A DNA stretch of 64,000 nt from Bacteroidota bacterium (GTDB lineage: Bacteria > Bacteroidota > Bacteroidia > Flavobacteriales > Flavobacteriaceae), in NCBI GenBank assembly GCA_018829465.1, contig JAHJTN010000012.1:186001-250000 (forward strand), read 5' to 3'. The translations under genes were made by a program, and so were the position numbers. Positions 35,393-44,832 of the stretch are shown here, piece after piece (position 1 is the stretch's first letter; each line of letters opens with the position of its first letter). Below the pieces are notes generated by a model. That model saw only the letters and a program-made list of their open reading frames with translations. It was not told where the DNA came from and ran no database searches.

Positions 35393-36175
35393 GTGAATGC
35401 CACTTTTAAGATATCCTCAAAGGTTAATCTCTTTTTTACCGAAGTCGGTGATGTAACTTTTTTTGCAATCAGATTCTTTAAGCAGGTTTTTACACGTCCG
35501 TTCGAGACCAAAGAATTCTTGCGACAATGTTATCTGATGGGCAATCGCTCTTTGTTGCTCGTCGGTGTCACAGGATTTATTCTGGGTTTGGTGTTTACCT
35601 TGCAATCCCGACCCACACTTATGGAGTTTGGCGCACAATCTTGGATGCCTTCCATGATTAGTATTTCGATAGTGCGCGAGATAGGTCCGGTCATTACAGC
35701 CCTCATTTGTGCAGGCCGAATCGGTTCCGGAATTGGTGCCGAATTGGGCTCTATGCGCGTGACTGAGCAGATAGATGCCATGGAAGTTTCCGGAACCAAT
35801 CCGTTTAAATACTTGGTTGTCACGCGTATTTTGGCAACCACGCTCATGCTTCCTTTGTTGATTATTTTTGGCGATGCCATTGCTTTGGTAGGCTCTGCTA
35901 TTGTAGAAAATCTAAAAGGCGCAGTTTCCTTCCAACTCTATTTTAATCAGGTATTTGAAGCACTTGCCTTTAGCGATATTATCCCGGCAACGGTGAAATC
36001 GTTTTTTTTCGGATTTGCTATCGGATTGATTGGTTGCTACAAAGGTTATAACTGCAACAAAGGCACGGTGGGTGTAGGCGAAGCGTCAAACGCAGCCGTG
36101 GTTTATACCTCTATGTTGCTTTTTGTGATCGACTTTATTGCTGTTTTTGTGTCAGATATATTTTTTGAAATATGA
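35393..36175 (+). CDS. Mla-type lipid ABC transporter permease (MlaE family)
   Basis: A 260-residue MlaE/YrbE-like inner-membrane permease moving phospholipid between the membranes. The signature SISIVREIGPVITALICAGR (about 85-104) followed by GSGIGAELGSMRVTEQIDAM (about 106-125) is diagnostic. It starts with GTG at 35393; no upstream ATG is in frame. Its last codon overlaps the ATPase start by 4 nt (ATGA). The three-gene order permease-ATPase-MCE is the core of an Mla-like system; MlaB and MlaC are not present. Confidence 0.92.
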   Translation: MNATFKISSKVNLFFTEVGDVTFFAIRFFKQVFTRPFETKEFLRQCYLMGNRSLLLVGVTGFILGLVFTLQSRPTLMEFGAQSWMPSMISISIVREIGPVITALICAGRIGSGIGAELGSMRVTEQIDAMEVSGTNPFKYLVVTRILATTLMLPLLIIFGDAIALVGSAIVENLKGAVSFQLYFNQVFEALAFSDIIPATVKSFFFGFAIGLIGCYKGYNCNKGTVGVGEASNAAVVYTSMLLFVIDFIAVFVSDIFFEI

Positions 36176-36921
36176 AGACAATGATCAAAGAGGAACCGGT
36201 ATTGGAATTAAAAAACTTGTACAAGCACTTTGGAAACAACAAAGTGCTTAACGGATTTAACCTGCAATTGTACAAAGGTGAAAACCTGGTTGTAATGGGC
36301 AAATCGGGTTCGGGAAAATCTGTGATGATTAAATGCCTGGTTGGGTTGATGCAGGCAGATGGTGGCAGCATCCGTATAAAAGGACAAGACATCACGAGCC
36401 TAGGACAACGCGAATTGGATTTGCTGCGTACCGAAATTGGTTTTCTTTTTCAGGGCAGCGCGCTGTACGACTCCATGACGGTTCGTGAAAACCTCTATTT
36501 CCCCTTGCGCAGACACGCCCATATAATGGGCAGAGAAGAAGAAGCAGAAAAATGGATACGGGAAGCTTTGGCCAATGTAGGTCTTGAACACGCAATAGAC
36601 CTTATGCCCGACGAGCTTTCCGGAGGCATGAAGCGTAGAGTGGCATTGGCCAGGGCTTTAATCCTAAAACCCAAAATTATGCTTTATGACGAACCCACCA
36701 CCGGACTCGACCCGATTACCGCCAAAGAAATCATACAACTGATGAGAGCCATTCAAAAAACATACGGAACGTCCTCTTTAATTATAACACACGATGTAGA
36801 TTGTGCGCGGGTCATCAGCAATCGGATGATTTTGCTCGTAGATGGCGTCAACTATGCCGAGGGGACTTTTCAAGAACTCACACAGTCTAGTGACCCGAAG
36901 ATAAAAGCATTTTTTAAGTAA
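36172..36921 (+). CDS. Mla-type lipid ABC transporter ATPase (MlaF family)
   Basis: A 249-residue ABC ATPase powering the MlaE-type permease. Walker A is GKSGSGKSV (about 43-51), the signature LSGGMKRRVALARAL is near 156-170, Walker B IMLYDEPTTGLDP near 176-188, and the H-loop IITHD near 204-208. MKRRVAL in the signature is typical of MlaF rather than import ATPases. It overlaps the permease gene by 4 nt and precedes the MCE gene by 12 nt. Confidence 0.92.
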   Translation: MKTMIKEEPVLELKNLYKHFGNNKVLNGFNLQLYKGENLVVMGKSGSGKSVMIKCLVGLMQADGGSIRIKGQDITSLGQRELDLLRTEIGFLFQGSALYDSMTVRENLYFPLRRHAHIMGREEEAEKWIREALANVGLEHAIDLMPDELSGGMKRRVALARALILKPKIMLYDEPTTGLDPITAKEIIQLMRAIQKTYGTSSLIITHDVDCARVISNRMILLVDGVNYAEGTFQELTQSSDPKIKAFFK

Positions 36922-36933
36922 AAACTATTAACC

Positions 36934-37926
36934 ATGAGAAATTCAGCTCCGGAAAAATTCAAATTAGGTTTGTTTGTCGTTTTGGGAACGGCTCTCTTGG
37001 TAGCAGCATTGTATTTTATTGGAAACAGACAAAACTTGTTTACCAAGAACATCACCATTTACACCCATTTTAGAAATGTAAATGGCTTACAAACCGGCAA
37101 TAATGTTCGATATTCGGGCATCAATATCGGAACAGTTGCTAAAACAGTACTTTTGAGCGACACGCTCATCCGGGTGGAAATGCGTGTAGGAGAAAAGTTG
37201 AAAAACGTCATTAAAAAAAATGCCGTGGCCACCATTGGCTCCGATGGTTTGGTAGGAAGCATGATTGTCAACATTATTCCGGCCCAGGGAACCGCCGGTT
37301 TTATAAGTTCGCATGACACCATCCAATCTTACAGTAAAATCGGGGTCAATGACATGCTCACCACCCTCAATGTTACCAATGAAAACGCAGCTTTGCTGAC
37401 CTCCGACTTGCTCAAAATCACGTCCAATATCAATGAAGGAAAAGGCACTTTAGGCATGCTGATTACCGATACCGTATTGGCCAGTCAGTTTAAACAAACG
37501 CTTTTTGAATTGCGGAAAACCAGTGAAGGCGCTTCACAAGCCATGTCATCATTAAACGAAATGATTGCTTCCGTCAATTTTTCTGAAAGCCTAGCCGGCG
37601 TCTTGCTGAGCGATACCGCTTCGGGGGTTAAGATGAAAAGCATCGTTGCCAATTTGGAGAAATCGAGCGAAAAAATGATACAGGTTACCGACCATTTAAA
37701 CCACTTGCTCAGCGAAATCGAAGAAGGAAAAGGCACTTTGCACTACCTTACTCAAGACACCACCTTGGTTCAAAACATAGATTCTACTATGCAAAACATC
37801 AAGTCCGGGACAGCGCGTTTTAACGAAAATATGGAAGCACTCAAACACAACTTTTTGCTGCGGGGCTATTTCAAAAAATTGGAAAAAGAACAAAGAAAAG
37901 CGCTAAAAAAGGCCGACCAGAATTAA
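36934..37926 (+). CDS. MCE-domain lipid-binding protein (MlaD family)
   Basis: A 330-residue periplasmic protein anchored by one N-terminal membrane helix (about 10-28). The MCE domain (about 38-115) has YTHFRNVNGLQTGNNVRYSG followed by INIGTV. The remainder is helical and coiled-coil-like with repeated SDLLKITSNINEGKGTLGML and HLNHLLSEIEEGKGTLHYL motifs, suggesting two copies of an EGKGTL element. MlaD rings channel lipid between the membranes. It ends the Mla operon. Confidence 0.92.
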   Translation: MRNSAPEKFKLGLFVVLGTALLVAALYFIGNRQNLFTKNITIYTHFRNVNGLQTGNNVRYSGINIGTVAKTVLLSDTLIRVEMRVGEKLKNVIKKNAVATIGSDGLVGSMIVNIIPAQGTAGFISSHDTIQSYSKIGVNDMLTTLNVTNENAALLTSDLLKITSNINEGKGTLGMLITDTVLASQFKQTLFELRKTSEGASQAMSSLNEMIASVNFSESLAGVLLSDTASGVKMKSIVANLEKSSEKMIQVTDHLNHLLSEIEEGKGTLHYLTQDTTLVQNIDSTMQNIKSGTARFNENMEALKHNFLLRGYFKKLEKEQRKALKKADQN

Positions 37927-38039
37927 CGAGCTTAATTTTTAAACAAAATGTAATAAAATCAATGATGAGTTGATCTATTCTAGTAAGATTTTGGTTTTAA
38001 GCTCTCGAATCAAAATTATCCAAATCACATTCCTCATAC

Positions 38040-38141
38040 TGCTGTCACCCTGAATTTATTTCAAGGTCTTGCCCCTCGACTGTGCTCGGGGTGAAATTCC
38101 CTTCAGTGAGATGCTGAAACGCGTTCAGTACCACAGATGAA
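38040..38141. repeat. Interspersed multi-hairpin repeat in the gap after the Mla operon
   Basis: This part of the 297-nt gap between the Mla operon and the LolD-like gene has three consecutive short palindromes: CCCTGAATTTATTTCAAGG, CCCCTCGACTGTGCTCGGGG and CTGAAACGCGTTCAG. It is higher in GC than its surroundings. The shape resembles intergenic repeats dispersed in flavobacterial genomes. No second copy is in the window. The rest of the gap shows nothing I can name. Confidence 0.5.
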
Positions 38142-38223
38142 GCAGTTTTAGCATGATTGGTTGTAGAATATACAGAACAGCGTAAATTTACAATCTGTGC
38201 TTTCTGAACAAAACCAAATAATC

Positions 38224-38910
38224 TTATTTTATACGTTCATCTTTTTCAATAATCCCATCGCGCAGTCGAATAATACGGTGTGCGTGTAGGGCGATTTCTT
38301 CTTCGTGCGTGACCAAAATAACCGTATTGCCTTTGGCGTGAATTTCATCAAAAAGATGCATGATTTCAATAGAGGTGGTGGAATCCAAATTACCCGTTGG
38401 CTCATCGGCCAAAATGATAGACGGATGGTTCACTAAAGCCCTGCCTACGGCTACCCGTTGTCGTTGACCACCGGAAAGCTGGTTGGGTTTGTGGTCCATC
38501 CTGTCGGCCAGTCCTACATCTTTCAGCACTTCGGTGGCTCTTTTTACGCGTTCACTTTTCGAAAAACCGGCATACACCATGGGCAATGCCACATTGTCCA
38601 ATGCTGTGGTACGCGGCATCAGGTTGAAAGTTTGAAAGACAAAACCAATTTCTTTATTGCGAACTTCGGCCAATTCGTTGTCAGACATTTGGCTGACGTC
38701 TTTGCCGTTGAGAATGTAGGTTCCTGAGGTGGGCGTGTCCAGGCAACCCACAAGATTCATCAGTGTAGATTTGCCGGAGCCCGAAGGCCCCATTATGGCT
38801 ACATAATCTCCTTTTTCTATTTCCAGATCTATACTTTTTAAGACGTGTACCACCTGTTCTCCCATTTGAAAGTCTCGGATGATGCGCTTCATATCGATTA
38901 CTTTTGCCAT
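38224..38910 (-). CDS. LolD/MacB-type ABC transporter ATPase
   Basis: A 228-residue ATPase of the LolD/FtsE/MacB class. Walker [10 protein letters not shown] (about 40-48), [15 protein letters not shown] (about 145-159), Walker [14 protein letters not shown] (about 165-177) and [14 protein letters not shown] (about 200-213) are intact. Such ATPases extract lipoproteins or drive MacB-like complexes. No permease gene is adjacent, so the partner must be elsewhere. It starts 4 nt after the transaldolase gene and shares its transcript. Confidence 0.88.
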   Translation of the reverse strand: MAKVIDMKRIIRDFQMGEQVVHVLKSIDLEIEKGDYVAIMGPSGSGKSTLMNLVGCLDTPTSGTYILNGKDVSQMSDNELAEVRNKEIGFVFQTFNLMPRTTALDNVALPMVYAGFSKSERVKRATEVLKDVGLADRMDHKPNQLSGGQRQRVAVGRALVNHPSIILADEPTGNLDSTTSIEIMHLFDEIHAKGNTVILVTHEEEIALHAHRIIRLRDGIIEKDERIK

Positions 38911-38914
38911 AGCC

Positions 38915-39568
38915 TTAGTTTCCTTTTTGATAATCTGCTAAAAACTTAGCCAAACCAATATCTGTAAGCGGATGGTTCAACAGGCCAAGGATGGCTGAGA
39001 GCGGCCCGGTCATTACATCGGCACCGAGTTTGGCACATTCTACTATGTGCATTACATGGCGTACGGACGCAGCTAAAATCTCGGTTTCGTAGCCGTAGTT
39101 GTCATAAATCGTACGGATATCTTCTATGAGTTGCAGGCCATCGGTGGATACATCATCGAGGCGACCGATAAAGGGTGAAACATAAGTGGCACCGGCTTTG
39201 GCAGCCAACAAGGCTTGTCCGGCAGAGAAGACCAAGGTGCAATTTGTTTTGATGCCGTGATCTGTAAAGTACCGAATGGCCTTGATACCGTCTTTAATCA
39301 TGGGCACTTTCACTACAATTTGCGGATGTAGAGATGCCAATTGCTCACCCTCACGCACCATTCCATCAAAATCTGTTGCAATCACCTCTGCACTTACATC
39401 ACCATCTACCATATTGCAGATGTCCACATAGTGTTTTAGAATGTTGTTGCGCCCGGTGATGCCCTCTTTTGCCATAAGCGAAGGGTTGGTCGTCACACCG
39501 TCGAGCACACCTAAAGCCTGCGCCTCTTCTATTTGTTTGAGATTGGCTGTATCGATAAAAAACTTCAT
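38915..39568 (-). CDS. Transaldolase-family protein (fructose-6-phosphate aldolase type)
   Basis: A 217-residue short transaldolase of the TalC/FSA class. [20 protein letters not shown] (about 2-21), [14 protein letters not shown] (about 23-36), the Schiff-base lysine in IVVKVPM (about 84-90) and [12 protein letters not shown] (about 134-145) are conserved. It exchanges dihydroxyacetone units in the pentose phosphate pathway or cleaves fructose 6-phosphate; the split between these functions is not clear from sequence. It overlaps no neighbour and leads the LolD-like gene. Confidence 0.9.
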   Translation of the reverse strand: MKFFIDTANLKQIEEAQALGVLDGVTTNPSLMAKEGITGRNNILKHYVDICNMVDGDVSAEVIATDFDGMVREGEQLASLHPQIVVKVPMIKDGIKAIRYFTDHGIKTNCTLVFSAGQALLAAKAGATYVSPFIGRLDDVSTDGLQLIEDIRTIYDNYGYETEILAASVRHVMHIVECAKLGADVMTGPLSAILGLLNHPLTDIGLAKFLADYQKGN

Positions 39569-39665
39569 ATAACAATAATTTAAAAAAATTTATTCGCAAT
39601 GGCTTTGTGCCGACTTATCAATTCATTTGGATATGATCACGGTTTTAAAAATCGCGTTTGTAAAA

Positions 39666-40475
39666 TTACAATTTAAAATGCTTCATCAACATCTTTTCAT
39701 AAACATTATCAGGAAGCAATCGCTTTAGAACGATGCCCATTTTTTCGGTAAAAACTGCAGCTTTGTAGTTGATTTTAGGATTTTTATTTTCAATGATTTT
39801 GTGTACCATTTTGGCAACGTCAGACGGATCGCCTCCGGCGTCAACATGTGTATTCATCATTTCAAGGGAAGTTTGATAACCTTTGCGATAGGGCGAATAA
39901 TCCTGTAAAGGAACGTGGTAGCGACCCGATGCGATGTTTGTGGCAAAATCACCGGGTGCTATATTCACGAAACGGATGCCGTGTTGGCGGCACTCCATAT
40001 TGATAGATTCAGTGACAAGTGCCAAGGCACCTTTGGTAGCTGAATACACGCCGCGAAAAGGTAAACCCATATAGCCGGCGATGGAGGTAATGTTGATCAC
40101 CAAACCCTTTTTTTGGCTTCGCATGGAAGGCAAAACGGCTTTTATCATTCGAATAGGACCAAAAAAATTGGTATCAAATACTGCTTTCATCTCCGCTTCC
40201 GGAATTTCTTCGAGCGGTCCGGCAATCCCTTTTCCGGCATTGTTTATCAACACATCAATGCGACCGGTTTGCTTTAAAAGCGTCTCTACCGCTTGTGAAA
40301 TACTTTCAGTGTCGTTGACATCTAATGACAACAATGTAAAAGGAATGTCTTGCTTTATTTTTTCAGGATTTCGGCTTGTCCCAAAAACCTTGTAACCTTT
40401 TTGGTGGAGGTGATGGGCAATGGCCAATCCTATGCCTGAGGATGCGCCTGTGATGAAAACAACCTTTTGAGTCAT
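39666..40475 (-). CDS. SDR-family oxidoreductase
   Basis: A 269-residue classical short-chain dehydrogenase. Nucleotide binding TGASSGIGLAIAHHL (about 9-23), NNAGKGIAGP (about 81-90), and the catalytic YSATKGALALV (YxxxK, about 149-159) preceded by NITSIAG (Ser, about 133-139) are all visible. The substrate is unknown. The C-terminus (about 210-269) is longer than in the minimal family. It lies 9 nt downstream of the symporter gene. Confidence 0.88.
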   Translation of the reverse strand: MTQKVVFITGASSGIGLAIAHHLHQKGYKVFGTSRNPEKIKQDIPFTLLSLDVNDTESISQAVETLLKQTGRIDVLINNAGKGIAGPLEEIPEAEMKAVFDTNFFGPIRMIKAVLPSMRSQKKGLVINITSIAGYMGLPFRGVYSATKGALALVTESINMECRQHGIRFVNIAPGDFATNIASGRYHVPLQDYSPYRKGYQTSLEMMNTHVDAGGDPSDVAKMVHKIIENKNPKINYKAAVFTEKMGIVLKRLLPDNVYEKMLMKHFKL

Positions 40476-40484
40476 GGAATTTGT

Positions 40485-41780
40485 TTAAGTTGTCAGCTCC
40501 CGATCGAGTTGGTCTTCTTCCTTTAATAGTCCAAAAGACTTAGCGACACTCATAGAAACCGTCGCATCTCCGGATACGTTGATGATGGTGCGACACATGT
40601 CTAAGGGCCTGTCCACTGCAAAAATCAGCGCCAAACCGGCTTCGGGAATACCGGCTTGCCCCAGCACGATTACCAACATGACCATCCCCGCTCCGGGAAC
40701 CGCAGCGCTGCCAATGGACGCCAAAGTTGCCGTGGCAATTATCCCAAGTTGTGCGCCTAAACTCAAATCCATACCAAAGGCTTGTGCAATAAAAACTGCT
40801 GCAACAGCTTGGTATAAACTCGTGCCGTCCATGTTGATGGTGGCTCCGATGGGCAATACAAAACTTGCCACATCGTCTTCAACACCCAGGTGTTTTTCTA
40901 CGCGTTCCATGGTAACGGGCAGGGTTGCCGCACTTGAACTGGTGGAAAAAGCCAACAGCTGTGCCGGTGCCATGCCTTTCATAAAGAAAGAAGGCTTGCG
41001 TTTGGTATAGACCCAAACAATCAGCAAATAGACGCCCAACATCAAAGCCAAACCAAGCACAACGGTAAAAGCATACCACAACAAGGCAATAAACAAATCT
41101 TTGCTGGGTGCTTCTGCTACCAAAGAAGCCAACAGGGCAAATACGCCATAGGGTGCGGCCATCATGATTAAATCTATCATTTTGAGGATGACTTCATTGA
41201 AACCGTTGAAAAATTCCATCACCGGTTTTGAGGTTTTTTCAGGAATCAGAATCAGCGAAACCCCAAAAAACAGTGCAAAAAAGATTACTTGTAGCATGTT
41301 TCCGTTATCCGAAGCGGCTGCAAAAAAATTGCTGGGCACTAAATCTTCCAAAGCTTGTAGCGGTCCGGCGTCTCTTTGTCGTTGCGCTTCTGAAATTTTC
41401 TGTCCGGCATCACCTTCATAGCTTTGCATGAGTTGTTCGCGCGTTTCTGGGGCAATGGATTTTCCGGGATTGATGAGGTTTACAATCACGAGACCAATAG
41501 ACACTGCAATCAAAGTGGTAAGCAAATACATCACTATGGTGCGGCCGCCCATTTTTGAAAGCTTGGAGATGTCTTTCAATTCGGCAATACCGTTGACCAA
41601 TGAGGCAAAAATCAAAGGGACGGCAATGAGTTTGAGCGCGTTGATAAAAATATTACCGAAGGGTTTTATCCAATCTGTGATGAATGCAGTTCCCCAAGAA
41701 AACCGGATAAAAATGAAAGCAAAGATAGCTCCCAAAGCCATTCCTAATAAGATTTGCCAGTGTAGGGCGATTTTTTTCAT
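40485..41780 (-). CDS. Dicarboxylate/amino-acid:cation symporter (DAACS family)
   Basis: A 431-residue sodium- or proton-coupled glutamate/dicarboxylate transporter. The serine-rich reentrant loop AFSTSSSAATLPVTMERVE (about 268-286), the GATINMDGTSLYQA segment (about 303-316, NMDGT) and the C-terminal VDRPLDMCRTIINVSGDA (about 386-403) are family hallmarks of GltP/DctA. Substrate choice between glutamate, aspartate and C4-dicarboxylates is not resolved. The downstream SDR gene starts 9 nt later. Confidence 0.92.
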   Translation of the reverse strand: MKKIALHWQILLGMALGAIFAFIFIRFSWGTAFITDWIKPFGNIFINALKLIAVPLIFASLVNGIAELKDISKLSKMGGRTIVMYLLTTLIAVSIGLVIVNLINPGKSIAPETREQLMQSYEGDAGQKISEAQRQRDAGPLQALEDLVPSNFFAAASDNGNMLQVIFFALFFGVSLILIPEKTSKPVMEFFNGFNEVILKMIDLIMMAAPYGVFALLASLVAEAPSKDLFIALLWYAFTVVLGLALMLGVYLLIVWVYTKRKPSFFMKGMAPAQLLAFSTSSSAATLPVTMERVEKHLGVEDDVASFVLPIGATINMDGTSLYQAVAAVFIAQAFGMDLSLGAQLGIIATATLASIGSAAVPGAGMVMLVIVLGQAGIPEAGLALIFAVDRPLDMCRTIINVSGDATVSMSVAKSFGLLKEEDQLDRELTT

Positions 41781-41872
41781 TTGTTTTGTTTTTTTATCAC
41801 ATCAATACTACATTCCTAAAATATGTCTCATCGGATTTATGTCAAACTTAGTTTAAGTTGAATCTATCCCAT

Positions 41873-42940
41873 TTATCGAATTTTTGCAGATTGGTTTCTC
41901 AAATAAAAATCGGCTAGAACCAACGCGGCCATGGCTTCTACGATGGGAACTGCTCTGGGAACCACACACGGATCGTGACGACCTTTGCCCATAATGGTTG
42001 TTGGTTGGCCGTGCTTGTCTATCGTCTCCTGATTTTGGATGAGCGTAGCCACGGGCTTGAAGGCTACATTGAAATAGATATCCATTCCGTTGGAAATACC
42101 ACCTTGTACACCACCACTGTGGTTGGTTTTGGTGGTGCCGTCTGTTTCGAAAAGGTCATTATGTTCGCTGCCTTTCATACCGGCACCGGCAAACCCGCTT
42201 CCGTATTCAAATCCTTTGACCGCATTGATGGAAAGCATCGCTTTGCCTAGTTCGGCGTGGAGTTTGTCAAAAACCGGTTCGCCCCATCCCACGGGTACAT
42301 TTTGGATCACACAACTCACGATGCCACCTACGGTATCGCCCTGTTTGCGTATATCTTTGATGTAGGTTTCCATTTGTAAAGCGGTTTGGGTATCCGGACA
42401 GCGAACGGCGTTGGTTTCAGCATTTTTTAAATCGAGTTGATGGTAAGGAATATTCAGCTTCAAATTTCCTACGGCAGAAACATAAGCCTGAATTTGCACC
42501 TTGCCGAGCAGTTGTTTGGCAATGGCTCCGGCCACCACCCGAGCGGCGGTTTCTCTGGCCGAACTTCTGCCACCACCTCTGTAGTCGCGCGCACCGTATT
42601 TTTGATCGTAGGTGTAGTCGGCATGTGAGGGCCGATAGCTGTCTTTTATATGCGAATAGTCTTGCGACTTCTGATCTGTATTTGGAATGAGAAAGGCAAT
42701 GGGCGTTCCGGTGGTTTTTCCTTCAAAAATACCGGAGAGAAACTGGACTTCGTCCGATTCTTTTCGCTGTGTGACAATGGCCGATTGTCCGGGTTTGCGC
42801 CTGTCTAAATCTTGTTGGATGGCCGTGAAATCGACTATTAAACCTGCAGGACAACCGTCTATGATGCCACCGATGCCTTTGCCGTGTGATTCGCCGAAAG
42901 TAGTAAGTCTGAAAACTGAACCGTAAACGTTTCCTGCCAT
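41873..42940 (-). CDS. aroC: Chorismate synthase
   Basis: AroC makes chorismate from EPSP in the last step of the shikimate pathway. The 355-residue product has [20 protein letters not shown] (about 9-28), the [20 protein letters not shown] signature (about 116-135), [15 protein letters not shown] near 270 and [18 protein letters not shown] near 315. The frame extends 22 codons upstream, but [12 protein letters not shown] at 42940 is the family start. It follows ssb after an inverted repeat and long loop. Confidence 0.95.
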   Translation of the reverse strand: MAGNVYGSVFRLTTFGESHGKGIGGIIDGCPAGLIVDFTAIQQDLDRRKPGQSAIVTQRKESDEVQFLSGIFEGKTTGTPIAFLIPNTDQKSQDYSHIKDSYRPSHADYTYDQKYGARDYRGGGRSSARETAARVVAGAIAKQLLGKVQIQAYVSAVGNLKLNIPYHQLDLKNAETNAVRCPDTQTALQMETYIKDIRKQGDTVGGIVSCVIQNVPVGWGEPVFDKLHAELGKAMLSINAVKGFEYGSGFAGAGMKGSEHNDLFETDGTTKTNHSGGVQGGISNGMDIYFNVAFKPVATLIQNQETIDKHGQPTTIMGKGRHDPCVVPRAVPIVEAMAALVLADFYLRNQSAKIR

Positions 42941-43012
42941 GCTTAAGTTTTCAACAAAACTACACAAAAAGTTAGAAACTCTTAAAGTTGTACAGAAAAG
43001 CTTCAAAAATAA

Positions 43013-43098
43013 AAAGAGGCTTTCCCGCTAAACTTTAGGTCACATTTTTTGACAAGATGGTTCGAAAAATGCGAAAGAAAATAAGGGAAAGCCTCTTT
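43013..43098 (-). terminator. Long-loop inverted repeat downstream of ssb
   Basis: AAAGAGGCTTTCCC (43013-43026) and its exact complement (43085-43098) form a 14-bp stem with 58 nt between. Read on the minus strand the structure begins 25 nt after the ssb stop codon and is followed by a T-rich tract (TTTTTATTTTT), as for a terminator. The loop is far longer than normal. Confidence 0.5.
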
Positions 43099-43122
43099 GA
43101 GATGTCGGGTTTTACGGGCAAA

Positions 43123-43458
43123 TTATTTGCCACCCAACATTTGGAGCTCGTTAACCACGATTTCTGTGAAGTAGCGTTTTGCGCCGTTTTTGTCTTCATA
43201 GTTGCGGTAGGTGATTTTACCGTTTACGGCAATTTCTTTTCCTTTGGTGAGAAACTTTTCAATCACATCGGCGGTTTTGCCCCAAGCCACCAGGTTGTGC
43301 CACTGTGTTTCTGTGACTTTTTCGCCGGCTTGGTTTTTGTAGGTCTCGTTGGTAGCCAAAGAGAATTTTGCCAATTTTTTTCCCGATTCAAGGGTTACAA
43401 TTTCAGGATCGTTGCCTAGGTTTCCGATGAGCTGTACGCTGTTTCTTAAAGTACTCAT
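43123..43458 (-). CDS. ssb: Single-stranded DNA-binding protein (short form)
   Basis: A 111-residue SSB consisting of one OB fold: NSVQLIGNLGNDPEIVTLES (about 6-25), KLAKFSLATNETYKN, TQWHNLVAWGKTADVIEKFL and GKEIAVNGKITYRNYEDKNG. It ends at NELQMLGGK and lacks the flexible linker and acidic tip (typically ending DDDIPF) that normally recruits repair and replication proteins. This suggests a specialised or secondary SSB. The ATG at 43458 is preferred over one 15 codons upstream. Confidence 0.9.
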   Translation of the reverse strand: MSTLRNSVQLIGNLGNDPEIVTLESGKKLAKFSLATNETYKNQAGEKVTETQWHNLVAWGKTADVIEKFLTKGKEIAVNGKITYRNYEDKNGAKRYFTEIVVNELQMLGGK

Positions 43459-43567
43459 GATAAAAAAATTTAAAGTTAATACATCTGTTTTGGGTTTGTT
43501 CAAAAACCACGATGCAAAGTAAAGAGCTGCAAATCAGCGTATTTGGTTTTTAAGCAATTACTTTCAT

Positions 43568-43597
43568 TTGTAAACGTTTGTAGTTGTTTGTAAATGA
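43568..43597. repeat. Three 10-bp direct repeats upstream of ssb
   Basis: TTTGTAAACG, TTTGTAGTTG and TTTGTAAATG lie head to tail, each one DNA turn apart, 110-140 bp upstream of the ssb start. Consensus TTTGTAnnYG. They could be an operator array. The remainder of the 427-nt gap to the TIR gene shows no gene. Confidence 0.6.
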
Positions 43598-43852
43598 ATA
43601 TTTAATTGAGAATCTGTGTTTTAGCAAGGTTAGGGCGGAAATTAAAAGGATTGAAAAAAAATGCCAAACCCTTTTTTATTGGGAAGTGAGCGCAGGCGAT
43701 TTGATCTTTCTATACGTAAAAACGCTGATTCATCAATAAAAATGGGTTGAAAGTCAAAAGAAACACACTTGGTACTTTTAGATTAAAACCAAAACATCAA
43801 TCTTGAAATCAATTAGAAATTCCCCCTTTTTTTGTAATATTATATGCTGAAA

Positions 43853-43884
43853 AAAGGTGGTAATAAGTGGATGTAGCACATTTT
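43853..43884. repeat. Left imperfect inverted repeat of TIR cassette
   Basis: This 32-bp stretch matches the complement of 44833-44864 at about 20 positions, including an unbroken TGTAGCAC and the AAAGG and TTTT ends. It ends one base before the TIR gene's ATG. Confidence 0.5.
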
Positions 43885-43885
43885 G

Positions 43886-44824
43886 ATGAAAAAACTGCAA
43901 AAAATAGAAATTATCAATTTGATTGGAAGAGAACTTCAAAACCGAATGAAGTTTGTAGAAATTGATGGCTATTTTGAAAGTTACGGAATTCAAACTAATC
44001 ACCAGCCAACATATAATAGCAAATATGTTTATGTTCAAGAAGTTCTACCAAAAGTAAAAGATGAGATTATACTAGAGATAGCATCAGAATTAGGTATTGA
44101 ACATCCAGCGGTTTCACAAATTCCAATTATAAAAGAAAGTGAAGCTACATTTTGGAAACCCGGACATTTTAAGCTTTTTATTAGTCATTTAGCTAGTTTC
44201 AAAAAGACAATTGGAATTCTAAAAAAAGAACTGGAGAAATACGGAATTTCTTCTTTTGTTGCTCACGAAGACATCGAGCCGACAAAAGAGTGGCAAGATG
44301 AAATTGAAAAAGGATTATTCTCTATGGATGCACTTTGTGCAGTTCTTATGCCTGGATTTAAAGACAGTAATTGGACTGACCAAGAAGTTGGAGTTGCTAT
44401 TGGAAGAAATGTTTTAATAATTCCAATTCGAAAAGAACTTGACCCTTAGGGATTCATTGGAAAATTTCAAGGATTTCAAGCTGTTGGTAAGAATGTTGGA
44501 CAAGTTGCCGAAGGAATTTTTGAGATAATATCAACCAACATTAAGACAAAAACAAAATATTTAAATACTCTTGTTGAATTGATTTTACTTTCAAACACTG
44601 CAAATCAAGCGATTGAAAGACTTAATGCATTGGAAAAGATTAAAGATTTACCCAAAGAAAAAGTTGAATATTTACAAGATAAAATAGTGGAGAACGAGAA
44701 CCTAAAAGAAACAAGGTTTTTGAATCCATTTAATAAAATAGCTCGGAAATACGAACTTGAAGGTTTGAGTTTAAAATCATTCGAAAAAGAGAAAGAAGAA
44801 GATTATGATGATTTACCATTTTAA
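43886..44824 (+). pseudogene. TIR-domain protein interrupted by one in-frame amber codon
   Basis: One frame of 312 codons encodes a TIR-domain protein of the kind found in bacterial anti-phage defence, with a single TAG at codon 188. An N-terminal region (about 1-92) precedes the TIR domain: HFKLFISH (strand A, about 94-101), ISSFVAHEDIEPTKEWQDEI (about 121-140, the expected site of the catalytic Glu), LCAVLMPGFKDSNWTDQEVG and VLIIPIRKELDP. After the TAG the frame continues GFIGKFQGFQAVGKN, where homologues usually read a Tyr before GFI. The remaining 124 codons are open and end in EKEEDYDDLPF. One base change (TAT or TAC to TAG) explains it. The truncated 187-residue product lacks the end of the TIR domain. 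Base composition is more AT-rich than the neighbours. Confidence 0.8.
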
Positions 44825-44832
44825 TAAAAAAA

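Noticed and set aside
43883-44449. Treating the TIR gene as a normal 188-residue protein
   Set aside because: The downstream frame continues the TIR family sequence directly after the TAG, so a complete short protein is less likely than an interrupted long one.
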